NCBI GenBank assembly: GCA_024305405.1
Contig: JAKNDB010000088.1
Location: 3,242,001 to 3,306,000, forward strand
Direction: 5' to 3'
Source of the DNA: Dirofilaria immitis
Taxonomy: Eukaryota; Nematoda; Chromadorea; Rhabditida; Onchocercidae
Length of the DNA stretch: 64,000 nt
In this document: in pieces, positions 47,054-58,563 of the stretch
Numbering within the stretch: the stretch's first letter is position 1
Layout: each line of letters begins with the position of its first letter
Notes under the pieces: generated by a model
Told to the model about the DNA's origin: nothing
The model's input: only the letters and a program-made list of their open reading frames with translations
The model's database searches: none
Program-made: the position numbers and the translations under genes

Positions 47054-47119
47054 TTCAGTCAGCCTTATTTGTAATTTCAGTACCAGTTCAGTCAGCCTTA
47101 TTTGTAATTTCAGTACCAG
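47054..47119. repeat. Tandem duplication, 33-bp unit x2
   Basis: Two identical copies of a 33-base unit containing AGTCAGCCTTATTTGTAATT. It lies in a short open frame, giving a duplicated SVSLICNFSTS peptide, but no other sign of coding is present. Confidence 0.85.
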
Positions 47120-47987
47120 TTGTATTCCGGAAAAATATACAATTCAGTATTTCCTTTTTGTAAAATGGGAATTTTACGAAATGGATTGGTTGGGAATAGT
47201 TCAGAAGGAACAAAATTCAGCTCTGCTTCCTCTCTAAGTAGTAATTATACTGCTGAAGAATTATGGAATTAAATTCTTAAAATATCACAACTGAACGTCA
47301 AGATGATCATTTCTTACGCAATATCGCTTCTTCTCTGATAGTATTTTGATGTAGGATGCAGCTTTAATCAATATCAAATGAACTATCTATCGAACTTCTC
47401 GAACATATTTCAGTTAATGTTTCTCCTTGATGTCGTTTTATAATTGATAATAGCAATCGCATCTTATTTCTTTGATTTATATTTTTAAAAGTAATATTGT
47501 TCAAAACGATTGTTATTATAATTATTGTTTATGTTTATTCACTTTGTTCATAAGATATGATGTCAATTTGCTATGTGTTCGCTGTTATAATCTCCTCGTC
47601 AAAATCATTTCTCATAAAATTCTTTAAAATTTTATCGTTTGGTGAGGCCGCATTTTATGCATCATTTTGTTTTGATTAATAAAAAATTGGCACATTTTCT
47701 AAAATTCCTTTCATTCTTGCAGTAGTAGTGACTGTTTTCCAATAAACGCAATTTTGCAATTTTAATTAGATTTTTCTTAAGATAATTGCAAACGATAAAT
47801 GTTGTCAAAAGATTCGAAAATGAGAAATATTCATTATGCAACTTTATATTCAATGTAGTATACTATTTGAAGACTTCTAAATATTATTTTAAAATTGCTT
47901 ACGTTATAATTTTAGACGAACTTTGTCAATGATCTTATTTTTATTTTCGAAAATTACGCCAGAATTGCTACAAGCCTGAAAAGAACG

Positions 47988-49992
47988 ATGCTTCGATGTT
48001 CCCTTTTCTACCTTATATTCTATTTGGGATTTCTCATATTACCCACAACATTAAATGAAACAGGTCAGTTATTTATTGAATGTATTTATCGAAAATCATT
48101 TGAACGATGTCAAGATATTATCGCTCTTCAAGTTTTAAAAATTTTTACATGTCTGAGAACTCTCACAAATTTTCTTCGCAGACACCCATCGAAATACACA
48201 TCATTCGAAACTTCCATACAAACATTTTGGTCGACATTATGAATATATTTATGAAATGCCTTCTATACTCGATCGCAGATCCAGATTTCATCTTTCATAT
48301 GGTATTCATCGTCAGCATCTGTTTATTTAAGTCAATTATTGTGATTCCAAACTCTGCATTGTCAAGTTTTAGTGCTTAATTTCAGGATGTGATTTTGTGC
48401 ATTGTTACTATCATGGTAATACGAGGATTAATTAAGATGAAAATTTGTTTCTGTGATTTTCTTGATAATATATTATTTGAAGATTTTACATTTTAAAATA
48501 TTTTTAGATACTATCGGTGGTGATACCAACACGATAGGAACAATTGGGCAAAAGCAAAATGCGAAAAATCATAAGCGAAAGCATTGGGAATCAAATGCCG
48601 AAAAATACAATTCTCAAATGAAAAGCCTGAAAGTTTTCTGGAAAAATGCTTCATCTATTTTTATCTTATTTCTCTTTCATAAATATAAACTGACTTTCAA
48701 TTTCAGTCCAACTTTAAAAAGAAAATTAAATGCCGCAATGCTTTTGACTTATTTTGATTTTATTCCAAAATTAACATAAACTTATTTCAGTTTAATATGT
48801 AAAGGAGAGATTGTTTTTTTTTGCATCACGATATTGGAATTCATAACATCACTTAACATAACATAATATCCGTGATATGATTCATAGCTTCACTTAATAT
48901 AACTAACATCGTTCGAGAAATCCCAAAGTCGCTAAATAGTGAAGATTTACAGAAAGCTAATATCAAGAATGCTGAAGATGCGTGGAAAGAAAGTGAAAAT
49001 ACTCGAAGACAGGCACAAAAGAATATGAAATTGTGCGCCAATTTGCTGATGATATGTTCAATCAGGCTAAAGTATTTGCGTGTTATCAGATTAATTTTGC
49101 TCCTTCCTTAGATGTGATTCGAACTTTGATTATTGAAATAATCAAAGATTGGGTCAGAATTCTTACTAAGACTTGGAGATTATAATCGTTATGATTTATA
49201 TTGATTTTTTTAATTTAATGTCTTATTTATTATTTTTTCTGAAAACTGATTTCACGAAAAATTGAAATTTATTTATTTTAACAAATACTATAATTAAACA
49301 AGATGAGTTAAATTTAATGACGTAAGAAATGTATGAATTTTAACGATTTTGAAACACTTTGCAAAGCTAATGGTAATTTCTATGGCTAAAAACTTTGGCA
49401 TGCAATAAATAGTTAATTATTTGCTTTTATTTATATCATTAAGGAAATGAATTATTAAATTTATTTTTAATTCTGGTAGGCATTGAATAATCAATCATCT
49501 GTAATAAAAGATAAGCCATAATTTTCCATCATTAGATTAGCAGGCATCTAATTTTTAATGCTGACAGAATTTCACGAGCAAATGGCAAAATTTCCAACTT
49601 TCGACATTCAGCGCCTCCAGAAGACACGCCAGTGCTGCTATCAGAAGGTTTTTGGCCGGAAAAGTAACAAATCCGGTATATGACTTAAAAAGCTTCCAAT
49701 AATCCTCGAAGAAATTCACGTGCAATTTTTGCAGGGAATATATACCAGACGTTCGATCATGAAAAATGGGAAACAGAAAATGAAAGCTAACAAAGAAGTT
49801 ATGGGAAATCATGGTGAAAATGCGGTACGAAGATGGAGGAAAAATGGTTTTCGAAATGATGCCAGCTATCAGATGTTTGGTACATTGCTTAAATTTGATC
49901 CTAGATTCCCATTTGATCGAGCATATAAATTAATGGAAAGCCTTCGACCACCGGAAATATTCAAATTCCCACTTAATAATTTTAATATTTAG
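47988..49992 (+). CDS. Unrecognised secreted protein, multi-exon, partly resolved
   Basis: Well-supported exons: 47988-48063 (MLRCSLFYLIFYLGFLILP, a signal peptide), 48182-48301 (histidine-rich, DTHRNTHHSKLPYKHFGRHY), 48386-48415 (CDFVHCYYH) and 48508 to about 48632 (DTIGGDTNTIGTIGQKQN, then KHWESNAEKY). Their phases (1-1-1) agree throughout. Likely further exons: about 48882-49186, with a charged, probably helical stretch (AEDAWKESENTRRQAQ then EYEIVRQFADDMFNQAK) joined by one extra A in the A4 at 49017-49020; 49544-49663 (SAPPEDTPVLLSEGFWPEK); and 49735-49992 (RRWRKNGFRNDASYQMFG, then FDPRFPFDRAYKL, TAG). The joins between the early and late exons were not resolved, and the late exons could belong to a second gene. 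No known domain was recognised. Secretion is inferred from the N-terminus; function is unknown. Confidence 0.5.
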
Positions 49993-52005
49993 ATGAGATT
50001 TCTTTGATACCATTGTTTTTTATGCATTATTCTTAATTTGAATTATCGTGTTAATCTCTATCCAGATTGCTGTTAATTTCTACTTAGTCATCAAAGCAAT
50101 AAAATGCAGAATTCAAATTTTTTAAAAAACAGTATAATAAAATTTATTCGATACAACTGGCGGTATTCCCCAAAGGAAAATACTTTCAAAAATAAATCGA
50201 ATTATTAGTAATATTTTTATTGATATGAAGTCGCATTTCGTAGAATTTCAAAATGTATCTTAATTTTAATATATTAAAATACATTTTAAAATATTAGTTC
50301 CGAAAGGGCGATATAAAGAGTATGCATTCGAAGTGTTCGATTTTTTATATGACTCGAAGTTTAATCTTTTATATGATTTCTGATTGTTGGATAGAATGAA
50401 TGGAAAACTTGAAAATATGTTACTTAAAAATTACTTATGAATTTATGTTTAATTACCAGTTTCATAATATAATGCAGAAAACATTGGTCTTTGGAAACGC
50501 ACAAAGGGAAAAAGTCACAGTTGGTAAATTTTTTGTTGAATAGTTATTGAATGTTACGACTTATTAAATATTATTTGTTTGGATGATATTTCTGCTATAA
50601 GAAATAGCTGAATATTATTTGGAATCGAAACTAAAACTCAGTTATGAAAAAATGAGGTCAAGAATAAAAAAGCTGGTGATTATTCATGATTGAACTTGTA
50701 TTGATATACGAATTTCTTTGTTTTTTGCAGTGTTTAAATTGAATTAAAATACTTCAGAATCACTGCTTCATTTTTCCCATCACTTATTTGAATCTCTTCA
50801 ATTTTAAATTTCAATTCATGTGCATTTCATTTCTAAAATATCTATAGCAATTACAAAATTATCATTTTTTGCTGAATTGTAAAATTCGAGACTGCAAAAA
50901 TGTTGGAATTAGAAAAGCAAAAAGCTTAAAAATTATTGACACATACACAATAACTGATATCAAAACTATTAAATATGACACTTCAAGTTCAAATTCGAAA
51001 TTCTGGACAATTTCAAATAGCAAAGAATGCTTATATTCGGAAATGGTCAGTTCATATCTATTTTATTATTATATACCCATTTGCTATTGTTTACATTATT
51101 CAATATTTAGATATAATTAGATTGCATTATATTAACGATTTGTTTACCTTGCCTGATATCTAAAAAATTTCTAATGATTCTCAGTTTCAGTTTGGCTTAT
51201 TTCATTATCTGCTGAAATGAATTCCATTGCCGCAAAAACTATTTACCCATCTATCCTAATTTAGTAGATAAACAGCATGTTCTTTTTAACTTGTTAATAT
51301 CACTACTTCTGAAATTTTACTTATATTAGTGAAATCAAGAAGGGTACAGTAGTGGAGTTTAGTAATATTTGCATTTCGTAAATTAGTATTGCAATTATCC
51401 GAATCTCTCACTAACTTTCTCTGATGAAATTGTGAATAATTCGGATCATATATCTCAATGACAATCAAGAAAACGAAATTCACGAACATAAGTACGGTGA
51501 AGGCATTTCTTATAATAGTGATGAAGAAAAGCTTAAGTTAGTATTCAGAAATACTTGTCGCAGAAGCGAATGAATATCATAATTTTTGTTTAACTATTAT
51601 GCACTTTATCAATTAATTATTGTAATATTTATCAAAAAGATAACAATAATAAAATTTTTTGTTTTTATGGGCAGTGCTCTTAAATTTGTAAATTCGAACT
51701 TTTTATAATTTCATATTTGTTTTGTACTACAAATAGCATTTTAAATTGTGTTGACAGGATAAATTGATAATTTTAAGAAGATCTTAATAGTAAAGGCTAT
51801 TATTTTGTTTTCTTATGCTAAGTCCAAAATTTTTAATATATTTTTGAATTTTGTAAATAGAAGCATAAACAAACAGAAGATAACATTTCTCAGACTATAT
51901 AATAATGCTTTCGAACATAATTTCATTTTATCAATAAATATCAGAATGCAAACTTTTGTAATACATGGTATTTGTTGAAATTTTTGAACTTCATAAAATA
52001 AACAA
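49993..52005. other. Intergenic stretch between two convergent genes
   Basis: About 2 kb between the 3' ends of the orphan secreted gene (+) and the MFSD10-like gene (-). No protein-like frame, RNA gene or repeat stood out. Confidence 0.55.
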
Positions 52006-55000
52006 TTATACTTCAAATACAAGCAGATAGATAGCAATTTTATAGAAGTACAAAAGAATCTGAAGCTCAATACTTACTGAAGCTTCAAGAAATGATACAT
52101 GGCAACAATCAGTGGTACAGATAATTGTTGGGTTATTACTCCTTTTTACCGTAACTATTCCAGGCGAAAATTGTCGCAGCATAAGTATCGGTATGATCAG
52201 TAAAATACCTCCAGTGATATAGCATACTGTTGGACCAAGAAGCCAAAATACTAAATTACAATGTTGAAAAACTAAGGGCTTAAAAATTGCTGATTCCGTT
52301 GGATGAAAATATGATCTGAGAAAGAATGACCTGTGGATGCAAAAATGGGCCAATAGACCGAGCTAAAGCACCAAGACATCGAAATACTCCGATCGTGACA
52401 CCTTTGACATCATCTGTAGCTTGATTTGATATGCATGATGTCATACATGGAACTACTAAGCCTGATGCTGGAATATATTAGTTTCTAACAATTGTAACAT
52501 TTTTGGGGAGAGTATCTAATGGATTGATAAAATAAAATAAAACTATTTAAGAAGTCTAGCAATAAACTTTCTTTTAGTTACTATATAATTAACATAATAA
52601 ACGATTAAAGTGGAAAAAACAGAAACTTATCAGACAGATAAATAAGAGAAAGAAAAGAAGGATAAACAATAAAATCTAAGAAGACTCGACAGACTTTAGC
52701 CACACTTTGCTTTTTGTCAAATAATTAAATAACATATTAAAGAAAAAAGATGATCTTCACAATTATCTAATGTAAGAGAAAAGACTTCAAGAAACATCTT
52801 ACCTGTCGCGTAGAGCGCTAAACCAACGTAAAATCCTTCTACGCTTCTACTATATCCGATTATGATGTACGCAGGTACGGTAAATAAAATACCGTATGTG
52901 GCTGCAGCATGTTGCTTACTATGTGGAATCTGGCGCATTCCTCCTTAAAAGTTATTTATTATAGAAACTCTAAATGCTAAAATTTTAAAAGCTTTATATA
53001 AAAAAATTTCCAACTTCAAAGAATGTATGAGACTGATTAACATGAGCATCAAAGACTGATTAACTCAGCATCAAAAATTCATTACTTTAAATCTTACTGT
53101 TCCTACATATAATGAATTATCGCATCAAGAAGCAGAAATAAATTAGTAGATGAAAAGTCGAAATTTGAAAATTAACTCATGCCCGCTTGCAAACTTGCGA
53201 TTACAGTGGATGGATTGAAATGCGAATTTACTGCTAATTACCTTGTACTATAATCATCAATGCACCAATGTATAAATACATTATGCCTTGTTGCATGCTG
53301 GAAAATATTCATATACTTGTATTTATGTGAATGAAAAAATTGAAACAAATAAATAAAAATATATATACCATGATCTACTATTTTAATAAAATGAGCTACT
53401 TTGTCTCTAATAATTTTTGCTAATTTTTTTAATTAATTGAATTCAATAATTTCAATTTGATAATTAATAACTCTTTTATCGATAATTCATTTAAAAACAG
53501 GAAGTTATCAAACAGATTAATTTTTCGTTATTTTGTAATACATTTTGGGAAGATACACCAGCATTTATGTATCCGGTATGAAATTAGGCCATGATTAACA
53601 AATACAAATACAATTAGAAATGTGTTAACACATAGTAGCAACAACATTAAAAATTAAATAATTAAAAATAAAAAGTCAAAAACGAATAATAAACCTGTCG
53701 TAATTGAAACGAGTATGTGTCAGAAATGAGAGTGTAAATTCGAGACCCGAATAAAAAACATATAAATGAAGTATGCTCGTCCGTAGGATCGCATTATTTT
53801 CACTCCTAAATTGTTACCCTTAGAGATTGAAGTTATAATAATTTTATTTTTAGTCTTTACGGAATATAATAATAAATGGGAAAATATTAAAGTTCTTAAA
53901 TCACTTTAAAGTTTGGTTTGTAATTTTAAGGCAGAACTTCATCATTCATAATAATTTAGTTTAATAGTTTAAATAAATAATGCGAAATTGTCATACCAGA
54001 ATGATCTTTAACAGCGTCAAATCGAAAAAGTGCATTCGGTTTGATATACAAAAACAATTTTTCAGTACTTCACTAACTAATGTCTTCTAAAAAGTGATAG
54101 TATTATCATTAAAATTCAAATCAGGAAATAATCATCATCTTTTTTAAATATTTTATAATTCTATTATTCGTTTAAGCGAGAATAGTATAAAATTACATTC
54201 TATGTTTCTCATGATTTTAGAATATTTCATTCTTATTGTTCTGCGCTTTCATCATTCATTGAAATGACGTGAAAATTGACATAAACTGATAAATAATATT
54301 GAATTATTTTTAAAGTAACTACTAACTCTTTGTAAGACATCAAGAGTTTCAGGTAAGACTATAGCAACAAATATGAGTTCGATAATTGTCAATAAAATAG
54401 CAAATTTTGCTGGTGCGTCAATGGCCAATTCAGAACTGGCACCAGCAAAACGTGAGAAATATACACCAATCATAGGACCAATTAAAAAGCCTATTGAAAA
54501 AGCTCCACCAATAATAGCCTAGAACATGAAGCTCTATCAGAAATGGACATGATAGTGGATGAAGAGAGAAGTCAATATCATTTAATGTTATCACATATAA
54601 AAAAACGATACTAATGACAATGTGTCGATTCACTACATCAAATTGTTTCCTTATAATATGATGCTTATGATGTAGATGGATTTGTCCATATTAAAGTTAT
54701 CATTATTATTATCACTATATTACCAGCATTGTTTTATCCCTCAGTTTTTAGTTCTAATTTGATTACAAGAATTAATTATTTCTTACCATGCCTTGGCCAA
54801 CTTTATTCTGAGAATAAACATCAGCCATAATTGCAATGCATATTGAAACACTAGCTTTACTCAGGCCACCAACTATTCGCGATAATACGAAACAAGTAAA
54901 ACTGGTTGTGCTAGCCCATATCTAGATAATAACTAATTTTATTATTAAATTAAGATGAAATTGATTTATTAAAATATTTTCATTGCATCTTTAGAGTATC

Positions 55001-56377
55001 GTAACAGGGGATAAGTAGTGTTTTGATTCGTTCATGAAATCTTTGAATGATTTATCTTTCGGAGTTTGATATTGATAATCGTTGTGTTTTGTCTGTTTTT
55101 GGTATTTATTGTACTTCTATATAATCATACTGCATATTTTCCATTCTAAAATGTCTTTAATATAAATGAATGAATCTTTTACGTAAAACTTTTTCTTATT
55201 TAATTCAAATTTCAAATTAATAATTAAATTGAAATCAAAATTTATAACTTACAATATAAGAAAGTAACGTTCCAGCAATGGAAAGTAAGAGAATTGGCTT
55301 ACGTCCGTAAACATCGGACAACGCACCGAGTAAAGGTGAAGACAGAAATTGAAGCAAGCAGTAAAGTGATCCTAAGAAACCTGTAAGTAATTGATATATC
55401 TATTTTAGGTATTGAAAGTTTTCAATATTTAATTCGGAAAAAATCTGCTATAAAAAAATCGGTTATATTTTCTTATAACCAAAAAATCGGCTATAAAAAT
55501 TTTCCATTATTTTTTCATATTTTTACGGAGCTTTATTGAAGACTTTTCAGGAGATTTGATTATATTCATAAATATGCCAAATTTTTATGTATACGTCGGA
55601 AAAAACGATCGGTAAAAATTTTAAAATGCTTACCACCAAAAAATACGGAATGAAAACGTTTCAAAGATGGTATACCAATAACATTTTGGAAAAACTGACA
55701 AAATATTTCGATAGCATCATAGATGCGATCCTTAAACGATAATCCATAATTGGGAACATAAAAGAGATAAATAAAATGATTTGAAAATCTTTCTTTTAAA
55801 TTTGCGTCCTTTCAATTAAGGTATGCTTCGATAAATCCTTGGAAAATTTTAATATTTTCTATACTTCGATAATGCAATATCATATCATGGAAATCCTACC
55901 AAAAATTTTTGCTGTTTAAAATTCATATTTTAATTAACATTAATGAAGGAATAAAAAGCTGATAAATGTTTCCTTCTAAATTTAAATTTAAAAATAGGGA
56001 ATTCAAAATAGTGCAATTCTCCATCATATTTCAATACTTCATTTACTCAGAAGCAGGAATAAAACTTCAGAGCATTATAGAAAATATTTCTGCAGAAGTT
56101 TTTAATGATTCCTAACAATGCAAAAATTACTTAATAAAATTAATTATTAATTAATTCAAAAATATGATTTGTTTTCGAGTAGCTGTATAAAAGTTTCTGA
56201 TGCATTTTTTTACAATGATATTATGCGAATTATTCTTCTTATTATGCTTACTCTTTGTTGACTTAATCCATAAAAATCGATTAAGGCAGGAAAAAGCGGT
56301 AGAATAGAAGTGAATGCAAGAAGATCAAGTAGAAGTAAAATGAATATCGATAACGGCACCAAATTCTTTTTATCCAT
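52006..56377 (-). CDS. MFSD10: MFSD10-type major facilitator transporter, 11 exons, three apparent frameshifts
   Basis: Exons, 5' to 3' on the minus strand: 56377-56252, 55730-55634, 55380-55253, 54921-54787, 54518-54327, 54086-53997, 53805-53695, 53297-53242, 52943-52803, 52467-52331, 52250 to 52006 (or to a donor after 52078). Model about 486 residues; human MFSD10 is about 455. It is a 12-TM MFS membrane transporter of the TetA-like branch; MFSD10 is an organic-anion/drug transporter in mammals, substrate here unknown. Seen: TM1 ILLLLDLLAFTSILPLFP, the loop GIPSLKRFHSVFFGG, motif A GALSDVYGRKP, TM4 LSRIVGGLSKASVS, TM5 GFLIGPMIG, the LPETL after TM6, then ALFRFDAV, SFLTHTRF, MQQGIMYLYIGAL and GVFRCLGALARSIGP. 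All exon phases join once one base is added at each of three runs: A5 54050-54054 (or T5 54058-54062), A6 53753-53758, A5 52341-52345 (plus-strand). Each addition simultaneously restores family sequence and intron phase. Confidence 0.92.
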
Positions 56378-58563
56378 TACACAAGTGATAAAAGATGATC
56401 GATGACGACTCGCTCCAGAAAGTAATAATTATCTTTTGCTATAAGACGTAACTTCAAAAATGATTAAGGATGTTCTATCTGTATTGCTCAATGATAGCAA
56501 AATTATTGAAATAAGTGAGAACATCGTATGACGTCGAATGTTACATATTTGAAGGAGCATCGTTATTCTATCTTATATTTTAATTTATTGCGAAAAATAT
56601 GAAAGTTTTGCGGAAAACATGAAATGGATAATTTCCAAAAATATACAATCAATAACTGATGATCACAAACTTTGAATATTCAGAAATATCGAAATATTAT
56701 AAATCATTAAAGAGGAAAGTAAAAGGTCATACATTTATACCAGTTTAATCTATTTCTAAAAAAGAAAAAAAAGTGAAACTAATATAAACACATGAAATAG
56801 ATAAGAGACTGAAGACGTAGAGGTATATAAGTTACGGCTAATGAGTTACATGTGAAGTTCAAAATGAAAGGAGCCGCTATCATTGAAAAATAATTTTTCT
56901 GATAATAAAGGCCATTCCTGCAGAATTTTCCGCAGGAATACTCTAATGATGATGAATTATTCTTATAATTTAACAAATCTACATGCCTACAAAGACTCAA
57001 GTCAAATAATCCACAAGAAAGAGTTAATTATTAGGAACCAAAAAGGCGAGCAAAAATACATCCTAAAAATTGTTCAAGGACAAAATAAATTCTCTTTTCT
57101 GCCATCTACAATAATAAATGTCTTTCATAAAAAAATCGCAGACAAATTCTCCGGGAGTCGAAGGGAAATATACAATCTCTCACCTTTATATTATATTGAT
57201 TGAAGCCTAAAGATTTCGAATAATTAAGAGCAAAACAATTGAAATGTACATAATAATTTTTATTTCGCTTTCAAGAATTAATTTTTTGCAGTATATCGAA
57301 CTTTTGGAAGTTTTAAAATAGAAATAAATGCGAAATTTACACTATAGAAATTTGTAAGAGATCACGATAAGTTGACAAAATATCGATCATCATGTCGTGA
57401 TGGGAACAATGAAGAGTGGAATTTTTTTTATTTTTATAATCGGGGAACTTTCAAATGTCCAAAAATTTCATTCCACATTTTCTTATTTCAAAATTCGAAA
57501 CAATTTAAAAGTGAATTTTTTTTATAAACGATATTAAATACTCTATCGGTTCGTAATTAATGAAAGTGTCGCTTTTACGAAAGATTTGAGAGCTATTAAT
57601 TCAGCAATAATTAAATAAATAAAAAAGTATAACTAATAACAAATACGTAATGAATAATTTTTTAAATTTCTTAATTTTTTTATTCAGATAAAAATTAGAC
57701 CAACATGAAACATTATTGCATTGAGCATTAATACTCATTTCAAATCAAAAAGAGTTTAACTAATTGAATGTCAGTTATACTTCATTCGTTAAAATTAAAT
57801 TCAAAGAAATAAGCAGAAAAAAAAGATTAAAATAAACCCGGAAATTACAATATATTTTATAGTTGGAGGAAATTAAGAAGCAAAGACTAGTTAAAAATTC
57901 ATGATTTATTAAACTTGGTAAATAAAAAAAACAAAATATAGGTAAAGAGTAATTTTAAATGAAAATAGTTATATCGGATGATGAAGAATAAAATCGTGTC
58001 CACGCATAGTTCTTATAATCAACGATGCTGGGTCAACAATTCCATGCGATAATATCGATAAATAGAAATGTATAATTGAAAATATGGTCGGATATAAAAA
58101 GAATTGTTACTGTTCAACAATTACACTTGGACTACATAAAATTGAAATGAGATTTTTTCAAGGAAATGCTCTAATTCTAATTTATCCATAGTAAATGCTA
58201 CTGATAATAATTGGTTTGCATCCCAAACAATGATAAGCATTTTCTATCTATCATTCGTTGTTTTGTCAACTATATATTATCATCATTTCGCATTTTATTT
58301 GTTTCTTATTGATATTTCTACAATTTCCCTACCATTCTCTTGTTGTCCTGATTATAATTACAAGTTATCTAAAAGAATATTTTTTTCTTAAACAATTTCC
58401 GATGTTTCTAACATTTTGCTAATGTCAACTTCTTGAATTCTATTAGATAATTTGCAATATAATTATGATAACTGTGAAATAATCTCCTGACATAATTGTA
58501 TTAACTTTGCTTGTCTTTTAATCCAAAAAAGTTTTAATTTAATCGCTTTCAGTATAACGACTG
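56378..58563. other. Divergent intergenic region between MFSD10-like and ground-like genes
   Basis: About 2.2 kb separating two divergently transcribed genes, so it should hold both promoters. No recognisable promoter motif was identified. A plus-strand open frame at 56883-57203 is A+T-biased and not supported by splice sites or family motifs. Confidence 0.5.

Larger units (their letters stand above)
44285..47987. other. Intergenic stretch downstream of egl-9
   Basis: About 3.7 kb with no convincing coding exon. It holds a short duplicated motif around 45455-45510 (AATTTCTCGACA twice), a TA microsatellite at about 46797-46814 and a 33-bp duplication at 47054-47119. The 3' UTR of egl-9 presumably occupies its beginning. 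Confidence 0.55.

Noticed and set aside
47988..48379. Reading 47988-48242 and 48107-48379 as single-exon ORFs
   Set aside because: Both run through introns; splice sites with matching phases give a better protein from the same DNA.
56883..57203. 106-codon plus-strand ORF in the divergent intergenic region
   Set aside because: K/N/I/S-rich composition typical of chance frames here, no signal peptide or domain, no supporting splice sites.
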